The notes: generated by a model not told the origin, from the letters alone. Counted from the stretch's first letter, positions 7,076 to 16,116 are shown. The stretch: DNA of 28,524 bases from an uncultured Ruminococcus sp. (GCA_902797495.1 CADBTH010000008.1:1-28524), one strand, 5' to 3'. Program-made: numbers and translations.

Positions 7076-8225
7076 ACGTCTCGTCGACCTCGTCGTCGGA
7101 ACAAATACGGTAGAAGTCTCAAAAGAGAATACAAAGGAGACCGCAGACTTTCTTATCAAAGAGAAGATCGGTTTCGATATCGTAGAGGACGGCGAGAGCT
7201 TTGTTATAAGAGTAAGGTCGTACGACGCGAAAAAGCTCGCGCGGTTTGCAGACAGGATCGGCGCAGTCCGAGGACTTCCGCGCGTTTTTAAAAGATACGG
7301 CAAAAGGTGGGGGATATACGTCGGAGCCGCAATTTTCTGCCTGACGGTCGTTATCTCTCAAAGACTTGTCTGGAGGATAGACGTTGCCGGATGCGACGGC
7401 GAGATGAAAGAGACGGTACTTAAGAATCTCGAATCGCTCGGCTTTACGTACGGCACTGATTTTAAGAAGACCGATTTCGATAAACTTCACAACGACTATC
7501 TGAGAAAATTTGACGACATGGCGTGGATATCGGTCAATATGAAAGGGACGTGGGCGAACGTCGAGGTAAAGGAGGCTTCGATACCTGACACGGAGGATCA
7601 CTCCGGCGTTATGAACGTCGTCGCGGCGGAATCGGGGATCATTACCGCTATAGAACCCGAATTCGGAAAAGCGGTCGTCAGGGTCGGAGATTTTGTCTCG
7701 GAGGGGGAACTGCTTATAAGCGGTATCATAACGAGCGGCGAGGACGGACTTCGTTTCGCTCCGTCCGACGGCAGAGTTTTTGCCGAAGTGCGGCGTAACT
7801 TTTCCATAGAGATACCTAAGGTCGCATATGAAAAGAAGTATACGGGTGAAGAATTTACCGAAAAAAAGCTTATTTTTTTCAAAAACTGTGTAAAACTTTC
7901 GGGAAACTATAGAATTTCACGTAACGAATATGATACAATATATAATAAAGAAAGACTGAGCTTGTTCGGCCGCTTTCCGCTTCCGTTTTTTAAGGAAGAG
8001 GTCGTTTACAAAGAATACGAAAACGAAGAACGAGAGTTATCGTACTCCGACGCCTCGGAAGAGTTTGAAGTGAGATATCCGCGTCTCCTCTCGGCGACGC
8101 TTGACGGCGCCAAGCTTGTAAGCGTCAGCTTCAGGGAAAGCGAGAGCGATTCGTCGTATATTAGAGAATACGAAGTCGTATGCGAGGCCGACATAGCTGA
8201 ACAAAAAGCGATAGAAGTAAAATGA
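7065..8225 (+). CDS. yqfD: Sporulation protein YqfD
   Basis: This 386-residue protein has a cytoplasmic N-terminal part, one membrane segment (about 82-98) and a long external domain. That layout is usual for YqfD, a mother-cell sporulation protein of unknown biochemical function encoded beside yqfC. The start is TTG at 7065, fixed by GGAGGTGAT at 7051-7059; it lies within the end of yqfC. The external part is rich in beta-type segments, with a biotinyl/lipoyl-like stretch around residues 205-250 (VRVGDFVSEGELLISG) in the manner of membrane-fusion proteins. It leads into phoH after 7 bases. Confidence 0.9.
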   Translation: MIIKRLVDLVVGTNTVEVSKENTKETADFLIKEKIGFDIVEDGESFVIRVRSYDAKKLARFADRIGAVRGLPRVFKRYGKRWGIYVGAAIFCLTVVISQRLVWRIDVAGCDGEMKETVLKNLESLGFTYGTDFKKTDFDKLHNDYLRKFDDMAWISVNMKGTWANVEVKEASIPDTEDHSGVMNVVAAESGIITAIEPEFGKAVVRVGDFVSEGELLISGIITSGEDGLRFAPSDGRVFAEVRRNFSIEIPKVAYEKKYTGEEFTEKKLIFFKNCVKLSGNYRISRNEYDTIYNKERLSLFGRFPLPFFKEEVVYKEYENEERELSYSDASEEFEVRYPRLLSATLDGAKLVSVSFRESESDSSYIREYEVVCEADIAEQKAIEVK

Positions 8226-8232
8226 ACGGACG

Positions 8233-9273
8233 GTGAGTTCAATAAAAAGGATAATCAGAACGGACAACTCCGACGTGACCTCGAAGATCTTCGGAAGTTA
8301 CGATAAATATCTTAAGAGGATCGAATCGGAGTTCGACGTAAGAATAACGAATAAGAGTACCGAAGGCGCATACGGCGACTCGATAGTTATCGACGGGGAA
8401 GACACGAATTGCGACGCCGCTTATAAGTGCATATCATACGTTAAAAGGATCGCTACGCTGAACGAGAACGTCACCGATCAGAACGTCGACTACGCGATAA
8501 GTATGGTCAAGGACGGACAGTTCGACGATCTGTCTGAGTTCGGCGAAGACTGCCTTTGCATCACGTCGAAAGGGAAGCCCGTTCGCGCAAAGACCGTCGG
8601 TCAGAAAAAGTACGCTGACGCCATTAAGAAGAATACGGTAGTACTCGGCATCGGGCCTGCAGGTACCGGTAAAACGTATCTTGCGGTAACGATGGCTGTC
8701 AAAGCGCTGCGCGCTCACGAGGTGTCCCGCATAATCCTCACCCGTCCGGCCGTCGAAGCGGGAGAACGTCTCGGATTTCTGCCGGGCGACCTTCAGAGTA
8801 AGATCGACCCGTATCTCAGACCGCTTTACGACGCGCTCTACGATATGCTCGGATTTGAAAACTGTCAGAAGCTGATGGAAAAGGGAGTGATCGAGATCGC
8901 GCCTCTCGCGTATATGCGCGGACGAACGCTGGACGACAGCTTTATAATACTTGACGAAGCCCAGAATACGACACCGGAACAGATGAAAATGTTTCTGACG
9001 AGGCTCGGCAACGGATCGAAGGCGGTCGTCACCGGAGACCTCACGCAGACAGACCTCCCGGGCGACGCGAAGAGCGGACTCGCGCAGGCGGTCAGGATAC
9101 TTGAAGGGATAGACGATATAAGCATTTTTCAGCTCACCGACCGCGACGTCGTTCGTCACAGACTCGTGCAGAAGATAATCGCGGCTTACGATAAATACGC
9201 CTCGAGATCAAAGAACGTAAACGCTAAGAAAATGTCGGCAAAACGCAAAACTGAACAGGAGGGTAAGAGATGA
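8233..9273 (+). CDS. phoH: PhoH-family ATPase
   Basis: This 346-residue cytoplasmic P-loop ATPase has a KH-like N-terminal region (about 1-70). Walker A is GPAGTGKT (141-148) and Walker B is FIILDEAQN (237-245). The family is thought to act in RNA metabolism together with YbeY. The start is GTG at 8233 with only a weak ribosome site, consistent with reinitiation after yqfD 7 bases upstream. The last four bases overlap the ybeY start (ATGA), so the PhoH-YbeY pair is coupled. The basic, lysine-rich C-terminus (about 320-346) is extra to the ATPase core. Confidence 0.92.
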   Translation: MSSIKRIIRTDNSDVTSKIFGSYDKYLKRIESEFDVRITNKSTEGAYGDSIVIDGEDTNCDAAYKCISYVKRIATLNENVTDQNVDYAISMVKDGQFDDLSEFGEDCLCITSKGKPVRAKTVGQKKYADAIKKNTVVLGIGPAGTGKTYLAVTMAVKALRAHEVSRIILTRPAVEAGERLGFLPGDLQSKIDPYLRPLYDALYDMLGFENCQKLMEKGVIEIAPLAYMRGRTLDDSFIILDEAQNTTPEQMKMFLTRLGNGSKAVVTGDLTQTDLPGDAKSGLAQAVRILEGIDDISIFQLTDRDVVRHRLVQKIIAAYDKYASRSKNVNAKKMSAKRKTEQEGKR

Positions 9274-9740
9274 ACCTCAGGATCTATTACAGTAATAAGC
9301 TCAAAGAAACGGAACGCACCATCCGTTTCGTCTACCTCGTCAGACGCGCGGTCAAAGCCACTCTCGGTTATATGAATTTTCCGTATGACTGCGAGATCTC
9401 TCTGACTTTCTGCGGCGACTCGTACATAAAGGAGCTGAACGCGAAGTACAGAGACCGCGACAGCGTGACCGACGTTCTGTCGTTCCCGCTTTGCGATTTC
9501 AGAAACGGGGACGAGCCGGATGAAGAGCTGAACGAGCTCGGAGATATCGTGATAAATCTTGACAGAGCGGCTCTTCAGGCTGAAGAATACGGCCACAGTA
9601 TCGAACGCGAGGTGTCTTTCCTCGCCATTCATTCGACGCTCCATCTTCTGGGGCTCGATCACGAGAGATCAGAAGAAGAGGACGAGTTCGTCTGCTCGCT
9701 TCAGGACGAGATAATAAAGAATCTTAAACTTGACAAATAA
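9270..9740 (+). CDS. ybeY: Endoribonuclease/rRNA maturation factor YbeY
   Basis: This 156-residue metalloprotein of the UPF0054 family acts in 16S rRNA maturation and 70S ribosome quality control. The zinc site H-x3-H-x5-H is complete in AIHSTLHLLGLDH (His121, His125, His131). The conserved region SVTDVLSFP (65-73) is also present. It is coupled to phoH by a 4-base overlap and is followed by era after 10 bases, the usual Firmicutes order apart from the absence here of dgkA and cdd, which often lie between ybeY and era. Confidence 0.95.
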   Translation: MNLRIYYSNKLKETERTIRFVYLVRRAVKATLGYMNFPYDCEISLTFCGDSYIKELNAKYRDRDSVTDVLSFPLCDFRNGDEPDEELNELGDIVINLDRAALQAEEYGHSIEREVSFLAIHSTLHLLGLDHERSEEEDEFVCSLQDEIIKNLKLDK

Positions 9741-9750
9741 GGAAACAGTA

Positions 9751-10644
9751 ATGAAAAAGACCGGATTTATATCGATCGTGGGAAGACCGAACGTCGGAAA
9801 GTCCACGCTTATGAACGCGATCCTCGGAGAAAAGGTAGCGATAGTCTCTTCGAAGCCTCAGACTACGAGAAACAGGATTCGCGGAATACATACCGTCGGC
9901 GAGTGTCAGTACGTTTTTCTCGACACTCCCGGCGTTCACAGTCCGAGAACGAAGCTCGGTTCGTATATGATGAAATCGGTGAGAAGCTCCGTCGGTTCTT
10001 CCGACGCCGTCATTCTTATAGCCGAAGCCGGACACTCGCCCGGAGACATCGAAAAAGGACTCATCGACCGCATCAGGAAGAGCGAGCTGCCTTGCGTTCT
10101 CGTCCTCAATAAGATCGACCTCGTTAACCGCGAAAAGCTCGCTGAGACGATCAAGGAATACAGTGATCTGTACGATTTCGATTCCTACGTACCGGTCTGC
10201 GCTTCCAAGGGTAAGAACGTTGATATCGTTCTTGAAGAATGCGAAAAATTCCTTTACGAATCGGATTGGATGTTCCCGGACGACATCGTGACCGACCAGA
10301 CCGAGAGGCAGATCGCGTCCGAGATCATCAGAGAAAAACTGCTTCGTTTCCTCTCCGAAGAGATACCGCACGGAACCGCGGTAGTTATCGAAGAGTTTAA
10401 AGAAGAAGAGAACAGGATAAATATAAGAGCTGAGATATTCTGCGAAAAATCTTCTCACAAGGGAATTATCCTCGGCAAAGGCGGAGCGATGATCAAAAAG
10501 ATCGGAACCCTCGCAAGAGAAGATATGGAAGCGTTTTTCGGCACGAAGGTATATCTCGACCTGTGGGTGAAAGTAAAGGAAAAATGGCGCGACAGCGATT
10601 ATAACCTCGCGGATTTCGGATTCGTTCAGAAAAAAGGTGAGTAA
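9751..10644 (+). CDS. era: GTPase Era
   Basis: This 297-residue GTPase binds 16S rRNA and is needed for 30S assembly. The G domain has GRPNVGKST (11-19), a switch Thr at 39, DTPG (58-61) and NKID (120-123). The C-terminal KH domain has the GKGGAMIKKIG loop near residues 249-259. I chose the ATG at 9751, with AAGGAA at 9739-9744. An in-frame TTG at 9730 lies inside ybeY and has no ribosome site. It overlaps no gene and leads into recO. Confidence 0.96.
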   Translation: MKKTGFISIVGRPNVGKSTLMNAILGEKVAIVSSKPQTTRNRIRGIHTVGECQYVFLDTPGVHSPRTKLGSYMMKSVRSSVGSSDAVILIAEAGHSPGDIEKGLIDRIRKSELPCVLVLNKIDLVNREKLAETIKEYSDLYDFDSYVPVCASKGKNVDIVLEECEKFLYESDWMFPDDIVTDQTERQIASEIIREKLLRFLSEEIPHGTAVVIEEFKEEENRINIRAEIFCEKSSHKGIILGKGGAMIKKIGTLAREDMEAFFGTKVYLDLWVKVKEKWRDSDYNLADFGFVQKKGE

Positions 10645-10651
10645 CGGATCG

Positions 10652-11422
10652 ATGGAAGAGATCAACGTAAAAGGGCTCGTACTGAAAGCCTCCGACCTCG
10701 GTGAAAACGACAAGATCCTGACGATAATGACCGAGGACAAAGGAAAGATCAGCGCGTCCGTTAAAGGCGGCAAGAGCCTGAAGAGCAAATTCATGTCGGT
10801 CTCCGAGCCGTTTACGTACGCAAGTTTCGGGCTTCGTCGCTCGACAAAGTATTTCTATCTCTTCGACAGCGAGCTGATAGACGATTTCTATCCGATCAGG
10901 GAGGACCTTATCAAAGTCTCTCTCGCGTCGTACATCTGCGATATCGCAAACGAATTATCCCTCGAAGGAGTTGAGGATAACGCGCTTCTGAAGTTGACCC
11001 TGAACGCTCTTTACGCGCTCGCATATAAGGATCACGAACCCGAAAAGGTGAAGGCGGCGTACGAATTCAAATCGGCGGTCGTTTCGGGATATATGCCCGA
11101 AATATCATTTTGTTCCGTCTGTCACAGGGAACCCGAAGACGATTCTTTTATAGACGCCGCTTCCGGCACGCTCATATGCTCCGACTGCATGACTTTGCCG
11201 TCGGAAAAGACGGGTATCACTTCCTCGTCCGTCATTCTTCCTCTTTCAAAAGCGACGTTGTCGGCGCTCAGATTTCTTGAGGAAGCTCCGATACAACGGT
11301 TTTTGTCATTCACGCTCAAGGACGACATGAAACTGCTTTCAAACTTTTGCGAAAAGTATCTTTCGTGTCATCTTGAAAAGGATTTTTACACTCTCGGATT
11401 CTATAAATCACTTTTTAATTAA
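10652..11422 (+). CDS. recO: DNA repair protein RecO
   Basis: This protein of about 256 residues loads RecA in the RecFOR recombination-repair pathway. The N-terminal OB fold begins VKGLVLKASDLGENDKILT, followed by the RecO helical part. The four zinc ligands are present as two CxxC pairs (Cys154/157 and Cys176/179). I prefer the ATG at 10652, with AAGGTGAG upstream inside the end of era. An alternative GTG at 10637 would add five residues (MSNGS) and overlap era. Both are possible. Confidence 0.92.
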   Translation: MEEINVKGLVLKASDLGENDKILTIMTEDKGKISASVKGGKSLKSKFMSVSEPFTYASFGLRRSTKYFYLFDSELIDDFYPIREDLIKVSLASYICDIANELSLEGVEDNALLKLTLNALYALAYKDHEPEKVKAAYEFKSAVVSGYMPEISFCSVCHREPEDDSFIDAASGTLICSDCMTLPSEKTGITSSSVILPLSKATLSALRFLEEAPIQRFLSFTLKDDMKLLSNFCEKYLSCHLEKDFYTLGFYKSLFN

Positions 11423-11430
11423 GGATTGAA

Positions 11431-13803
11431 ATGAACAACAAAGCACTAACAACTCTTGAATTTGATAAGATCAGAGAAATGCTTGCGGATCTTTGCGCGA
11501 CTGACGGCGCAAAAGCTAAAGCGCGGCGTCTTGAGCCCACCTCAGACGAGGTCGTCGCAAGGCGCTCTCTTTTACAGACTACCGAAGCGAAGAAACTGTC
11601 CGGTATCAAAGGACTCCCTTCTTTCGGAAAGATCGTCGACGTAAGGGAGATCGCCGACAGAGCGGAAAAGAGCGCGGTGCTGACTCCGCGCGAGCTGCTC
11701 GACGTCGCCGAAGTTCTGCGCGTTTCGAGAAGTCTGCTCGACTATATAAGAGGCGAGCGGAATTTCAGAGTTTCGATCGAAGATATTTTCGAACGGCTCA
11801 TCCCCGACCGTATGCTTGAGGAAAAAATCACAAGAGCCATCATTTCCGAGGATATGATAGCGGACGAGGCGTCTCCCGCGCTTGCGGATATCAGACGCAA
11901 GATGAGGAACGTAAATATCAGGATAAACGAAACGCTCCAGAAGTACGTATCCGCGTCGTCCATGTCGAAGTATCTACAGGAAAACATAGTTACGACCCGC
12001 GGAGGCAGATTCGTCATACCCGTAAAAGCCGAGTACAAGAACGAGGTCAAGGGGCTTGTCCACGACGTATCGTCCTCAGGCGCGACCCTCTTCATAGAGC
12101 CGTCGGCCATCGTTGAAGCAAACAACGAACTGAAGACTCTCGAAAGCCTCGAAAAGCACGAGATCGAACGCATCCTCGCCGAATTCTCCGCGAGAGTCGC
12201 AGAAAAGACGGAGGATTTAAATCTCGACTATCTGAACATAACCGATCTCGCATTTATCTTCGCAAAGGCAGACCTGTCATATAAGATGGAAGGCGAAGAA
12301 CCGGTCATCAGCGAAAAGCGCGAGATAAGCCTTATCAAGGCGAGACATCCTCTTCTGCACGTTAAGCGCGTCGTTCCCATAACTGTCTCCCTCGGAGGCG
12401 ACTATTCGCAGCTCGTGATAACGGGACCGAATACCGGAGGTAAAACCGTCACGCTTAAAACTCTCGGGCTCTTCGCCGCAATGGCACAGTCCGGACTTCA
12501 TATCCCCGCCGAGAGCGGAAGTTGCGTTTGTATGTTCGACGAGATCTACTCCGATATCGGAGACGAGCAGAGTATCGAGCAGTCCCTCTCCACGTTTTCC
12601 TCTCACATGGTGGGAATCGTCAATATCATAGACAAAATGAGCGACCGTTCACTCGTTCTCTTTGACGAACTCGGAGCGGGGACCGATCCGGTCGAGGGCG
12701 CGGCGCTCGCTATGGCGATCCTCGAGGAAGTCAAACTGTGCGGCGCGCTCTGCGCGGCAACTACTCACTACGCCGAGCTTAAAGCTTACGCGATAGAAAC
12801 TGACGGTGTTTGCAACGCTTCCTGCGAATTCAACGTCGAGACTCTGATGCCGACTTACAGGCTTATAATCGGAGCGCCGGGTAAATCGAACGCTTTTGCG
12901 ATTTCGGAAAAGCTCGGTCTGCCGGAGCATATAGTAAAACGCGCGTCGGGTTACGTCGACGCAGGAAACCGCAGCTTTGAAGAGGTCATATCGAAGCTCG
13001 AGAGCGAGAGATTTGAACTCGGTGAAGAAAAAGAAAAGATACGCCGCATACGCGAAAGCGCCGAGACTGCGGCAAGGGAAGCCGAGGAGGAGCTGAAGAA
13101 AAAGCTCCGAGGCGCGGAAAAGGAAGCGGAAGAAGCGAAGAGAAGAGCAAAAACTATAATCGACAGCGCGAGAGCTACGAGCGATTACATCATTGCGGAG
13201 CTCGACGAGATCAAACGGAATAAGAATTCAAAAGACTTCGATTCAAATCTTGCCAGAGCAAAGCGGGAGATAAAGTCGAAGCTTCGCGCAGCAGGTGACG
13301 AACTTGATCCGGTCGCGGGAGACGATTATTCCGATTACGTTCTCCCGAGAGAACTCAAAAAGGGAGACCGCGTTATCCACAAATCTCTCGGCTCTAAAGG
13401 CGTCGTTCTCTCGGATCCGGATAAAAACGGAAACGTCGAAGTTCAGATGGGTATCATCAAGACGCGCGTTTCCTGCTCCGACCTCGTTCTCGACGAATCC
13501 GGGGGAGACGATAAACCCGATAAGAAATCGAGACAGTTCAGCGCAAAGGTATCGGGAGGATTCAGCATATCCCTCGACGTCAGAGGTCAGACCGGAGAAG
13601 AGGCCTGGATCGACGTTGACAAGTACCTCGACGACGCGCAGATGGCGTCGGTCAAGTCCGTGACGATCATTCACGGCAAGGGTACCGGCGCGCTCAGAAA
13701 TCACCTTTGGAAGATGTTCAAGTCCGACAAACGGGTTAAATCGTTCAGAGCCGGACAGTACGGAGAAGGAGATTACGGAGTTACCGTAGTAGAGCTTAAA
13801 TAG
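11431..13803 (+). CDS. mutS2: MutS2 (RqcU) ATPase with Smr endonuclease domain
   Basis: This 790-residue protein is full length for the family. It has a clamp/lever region, an ABC-type ATPase and a long charged coiled coil (about 515-600). Walker A is TGPNTGGKT (331-339), the signature region is SLSTFSSHM (385-393) and Walker B is SLVLFDELGAGTDP (407-420). The C-terminal Smr domain (about 714-790) has LDVRG, the LDxR nuclease motif, and HGKGTGALR. In Bacillus the protein acts on collided ribosomes (RqcU) and has been linked to limiting recombination. It is the last gene of the yqfC cluster and ends at a hairpin. Confidence 0.96.
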   Translation: MNNKALTTLEFDKIREMLADLCATDGAKAKARRLEPTSDEVVARRSLLQTTEAKKLSGIKGLPSFGKIVDVREIADRAEKSAVLTPRELLDVAEVLRVSRSLLDYIRGERNFRVSIEDIFERLIPDRMLEEKITRAIISEDMIADEASPALADIRRKMRNVNIRINETLQKYVSASSMSKYLQENIVTTRGGRFVIPVKAEYKNEVKGLVHDVSSSGATLFIEPSAIVEANNELKTLESLEKHEIERILAEFSARVAEKTEDLNLDYLNITDLAFIFAKADLSYKMEGEEPVISEKREISLIKARHPLLHVKRVVPITVSLGGDYSQLVITGPNTGGKTVTLKTLGLFAAMAQSGLHIPAESGSCVCMFDEIYSDIGDEQSIEQSLSTFSSHMVGIVNIIDKMSDRSLVLFDELGAGTDPVEGAALAMAILEEVKLCGALCAATTHYAELKAYAIETDGVCNASCEFNVETLMPTYRLIIGAPGKSNAFAISEKLGLPEHIVKRASGYVDAGNRSFEEVISKLESERFELGEEKEKIRRIRESAETAAREAEEELKKKLRGAEKEAEEAKRRAKTIIDSARATSDYIIAELDEIKRNKNSKDFDSNLARAKREIKSKLRAAGDELDPVAGDDYSDYVLPRELKKGDRVIHKSLGSKGVVLSDPDKNGNVEVQMGIIKTRVSCSDLVLDESGGDDKPDKKSRQFSAKVSGGFSISLDVRGQTGEEAWIDVDKYLDDAQMASVKSVTIIHGKGTGALRNHLWKMFKSDKRVKSFRAGQYGEGDYGVTVVELK

Positions 13804-13806
13804 ACG

Positions 13807-13836
13807 ATACGCGGCTGAAGATCAGCCGCGTATTTT
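13807..13836 (+). terminator. Terminator after mutS2
   Basis: A perfect 12-bp stem (13807-13818 with 13822-13833), rich in GC, has an AGA loop and is followed by TTTTATAT. It closes the yqfC-to-mutS2 run and touches the stop codon of dpaB (13835-13837), which is transcribed toward it. The minus-strand side has no T run. Confidence 0.75.
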
Positions 13837-14392
13837 ATATGAACAGAGGACGCAGCTGCACGTCTCCGAACGAACAGTCGATCGCGTTTTCCAGAAGAGT
13901 GAAGTCTGCTACGAGCGAGTGCGGTTTCAAGACGGGATCGTCCTGCTTCATAGGCACGAAATACACGTTCTTTTTATTGAGCAGTTTTGCAACGTTCTGA
14001 AGATTGGAGCTCATGGCGTCGTTCGTTGCGAGAGCGATAACGAGTCGTCCTTCGTGCCTCATATGCGCTTTTGCCGCCATAGTCACGGAAGTATCCGTAA
14101 TTCCGCAGGCGATCTTCGCAAGCGTATTTCCTGTACAAGGAGCGATGACCATACAGTCGAGCGGAAAGGCAGGCCCGAGAGGCTCTGCGTCCTTCACGGT
14201 ACGGACGGCTTTTTTATCGCATATCTTCTCGACGCGCTCAAGCAGGTCGCGCGCTTTTCCGAATCTCGTGTCGGTTTCGGCAGCGATCGGCGTCACGATC
14301 GGGATGACGTCATATTTTTCAGCTATCTTCTCAAGAGCCCGGAGCGATCTTTCGTGTGTGCAAAAAGAACCGCATATACCGTATCCGATCAT
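13835..14392 (-). CDS. dpaB: Dipicolinate synthase subunit B
   Basis: This 185-residue flavoprotein-fold subunit, also called SpoVFB, works with DpaA to oxidise dihydrodipicolinate to dipicolinic acid in the mother cell. The N-terminus MIGYGICGSFCTHERS, the VIAPCTGNTLAKIACGITD stretch and the LATNDAMSSNLQN stretch are typical of the family. It follows dpaA by 12 bases on the same transcript. The product gives the spore core its calcium chelate and heat resistance. Confidence 0.94.
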   Translation of the reverse strand: MIGYGICGSFCTHERSLRALEKIAEKYDVIPIVTPIAAETDTRFGKARDLLERVEKICDKKAVRTVKDAEPLGPAFPLDCMVIAPCTGNTLAKIACGITDTSVTMAAKAHMRHEGRLVIALATNDAMSSNLQNVAKLLNKKNVYFVPMKQDDPVLKPHSLVADFTLLENAIDCSFGDVQLRPLFI

Positions 14393-14404
14393 AAATATAC
14401 CCCG

Positions 14405-15250
14405 TCACAAATATTTTTCAATAGTTTTTGCGATTATTATCCCTGCGCTCTCAGGCGCGGTCCTGCCCGGAAGAGAAGGCGCCGGAATATGTCGGTTTCC
14501 GAGAATCGATGCGCACTTTTCGTTCATCCCGTAAGGCTTCGAAGCGAGTTCTATATACAGACTTTTTTCACCGATCAGCCTCGCGGCGTTCTCGTCGAAT
14601 ACGTTGCACGGGACCGTGTTGAAGATGCAGTCGTATTTTGCGCAGTCCTTCAAAAAGTTCTCGATATTCACGCCTTTTAATCCGACGGACTCAGCCCATG
14701 AGACGTCCTTATCGCTGCGGGCGGCTACCGTGACGTCTCCTCCTAGTTTGAACAGTCTGTCCGAAAGACACCGTCCGACCTTGCCGCATCCGCAGACTGC
14801 GAAACTCGAATCAAAGACGGTCTTCTTACTGTGGTTCATATAAGTCCATATGGCGCCTTCCGCAGTGGGAACGGCGTTGCTGATCTGAAACGCTTCGGAT
14901 TCGTAATAGTCTGTGATCTTTATACCGTACTCTCGCGCCGCTTTCTTAAAGAACGTCCCCGCCATACCCGCGAAAACGCGACTCGTTTTATCGATCGTTC
15001 TGAAGACGTCTACCGCGTTGAAGTCAGTCTGACTGAACGGACAGTTTACCCTCACGCCGTCCGTTGAGAACGGAAGAGGGAACACCGCGGCGTCGTATCC
15101 CGTGTACGTTTTTGCGCACATATCATCCGCTCTGTGCCTCTCCAGTATCCCGGAGTCTATTCCGAATATGCCGACGTCAGCTCCCTTGTTTTTAAAATAT
15201 ACGGCGGTCGATATCTGTCTTTCATCACCGCCGAATATCAGTATTCTCAT
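14405..15250 (-). CDS. dpaA: Dipicolinate synthase subunit A
   Basis: This 281-residue NAD(P)-binding subunit, also called SpoVFA, has the nucleotide loop GCGKVG at 154-159 within a Rossmann domain. Typical family pieces follow: FNTVP (210-214), ASKPYG (236-241) and LPGRTAPESAG (260-270). The N-terminal part starts MRILIFGGDERQ. The ATG at 15250 has AAAGGA upstream. Many Clostridia use an Etf-like route instead of DpaAB; here the Bacillus-type enzyme is intact. The YlbJ homologue in this window is the expected partner for DPA transport. Confidence 0.94.
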   Translation of the reverse strand: MRILIFGGDERQISTAVYFKNKGADVGIFGIDSGILERHRADDMCAKTYTGYDAAVFPLPFSTDGVRVNCPFSQTDFNAVDVFRTIDKTSRVFAGMAGTFFKKAAREYGIKITDYYESEAFQISNAVPTAEGAIWTYMNHSKKTVFDSSFAVCGCGKVGRCLSDRLFKLGGDVTVAARSDKDVSWAESVGLKGVNIENFLKDCAKYDCIFNTVPCNVFDENAARLIGEKSLYIELASKPYGMNEKCASILGNRHIPAPSLPGRTAPESAGIIIAKTIEKYL

Positions 15251-15293
15251 TTTATCATGTCCTTTTCAATTCCTGTAATTTGAACTCAATTTC

Positions 15294-15322
15294 ATTATAT
15301 TCGTTGCGCCGCGGTTTGTTAA
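15294..15322 (-). promoter_or_regulatory. Candidate promoter for dpaAB
   Basis: On the minus strand TTAACA (15322-15317) is followed after 17 bases by TATAAT (15299-15294), within GAATATAATG. The -35 overlaps the stop codon of the upstream membrane-protein gene. By pathway logic dpaAB should be under a mother-cell sigma (sigma-K in Bacillus), and the same -10 region could serve that factor, so the sigma factor is uncertain. Confidence 0.5.
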
Positions 15323-15738
15323 CGCCGGCGCTTCAGCTTCTTTTTTACCGAAACGGGTCTGCTTTTTCTCTTTCTTGCTAAAAAACCGCCTGCAAGAGAG
15401 ATGAGCGGTATCGCTGCGTGCATAAAAAGAGAAGTCGACGCCGAGCTTTCTCTTTTAAAGAAACTGACCGACATAAGGGCGAGAAACAGAGTGAGCATTA
15501 TTCCGACGATCGGAGCCGACGCTATCAGTCCTTCGTTGATCCTCACTGCGGCGATACCGCTCGCAAAAGAGGACGCGATAAGAGCAGCGACAGCCGCCGT
15601 CCGAACGTATGAGGCGGGATCGTCCGTAAGATATGATACGAGCGCGGCGGCGAGCACGCATACTGCGCTTATCCCGAGGGATACTGCGAACGCGATTAAG
15701 ATCTTTTTATAGTTTACGCTTTTTTTGATCACCGGCAT
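15319..15738 (-). CDS. TIGR04086-type four-span membrane protein
   Basis: This 139-residue protein has four hydrophobic segments (about 12-35, 45-63, 72-94 and 103-120) and a strongly basic C-terminus (KKKLKRRR). Length, four spans and ARKRKS-like ending fit the TIGR04086 (YrzE-like) membrane protein family found next to yajC in Clostridia. The function is unknown. Its GGAGG ribosome site lies inside the 3' arm of the hairpin that follows yajC, and its ATG directly follows that hairpin's T run. Expression may therefore depend on read-through of the yajC terminator. Confidence 0.75.
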   Translation of the reverse strand: MPVIKKSVNYKKILIAFAVSLGISAVCVLAAALVSYLTDDPASYVRTAAVAALIASSFASGIAAVRINEGLIASAPIVGIMLTLFLALMSVSFFKRESSASTSLFMHAAIPLISLAGGFLARKRKSRPVSVKKKLKRRR

Positions 15739-15780
15739 AAAAAAACCTCCGCAAACATCTTTGGTAAATGTTATGCGGAG
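15739..15780 (-). terminator. yajC terminator that also masks the next gene's ribosome site
   Basis: On the minus strand the arm CTCCGCA (15780-15774), a bulged base, then AACAT (15772-15768) pairs with ATGTT (15758-15754) and TGCGGAG (15753-15747), with a 9-base loop. Seven T follow (15745-15739) and the next base begins the ATG at 15738. The arm contains the GGAGG of the downstream gene, so folding would both end transcription and hide the ribosome site. Confidence 0.7.
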
Positions 15781-15799
15781 ATCTTGATTATATTCCGTT

Positions 15800-16090
15800 T
15801 CAGTCTTCTGCGTCCTCGGCTTTTACGTCGACTTTCGCGACCGAAGACTTCAAGAGACGAATCTTCGTTCTGTCTCTCGTCGTTTCGATGACCATCGTTT
15901 CTTCCTTGATGGATACGATCTTGCCTATAATACCGCCCTTAGTCGTTATTTCGTCGCCGGGCTGAAGGTCGTTGAGCATATTGTTGAATTCTCTTTCCTG
16001 CTTCTTCTGCGGCCTGATCATAAAGAAATATAGGAATGCGACCATAACTACAAGGAGAATGATCGGCAATGCGCTTGATAAACCCTGCAT
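15800..16090 (-). CDS. yajC: Preprotein translocase accessory subunit YajC
   Basis: This 96-residue protein has one N-terminal membrane span (about 7-25), the family mark MIRPQKKQEREF and a small cytoplasmic domain beginning LQPGDEITTKGGIIG. YajC associates with SecDF-YidC at the Sec translocon. The ATG at 16090 has GGAGG upstream. It has its own promoter and is followed by a hairpin, so it is at least partly a single-gene unit. Confidence 0.94.
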   Translation of the reverse strand: MQGLSSALPIILLVVMVAFLYFFMIRPQKKQEREFNNMLNDLQPGDEITTKGGIIGKIVSIKEETMVIETTRDRTKIRLLKSSVAKVDVKAEDAED

Positions 16091-16116
16091 GTTTTTTCCT
16101 CCGAAAGTTTTTTTAT

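Noticed and set aside
8434..9159. 241-codon open frame on the minus strand
   Set aside because: Antisense to phoH, whose Walker motifs are certain.
9724..10794. 356-codon open frame on the minus strand
   Set aside because: Antisense to era and the start of recO, both clearly identified; the translation has no recognisable domain.
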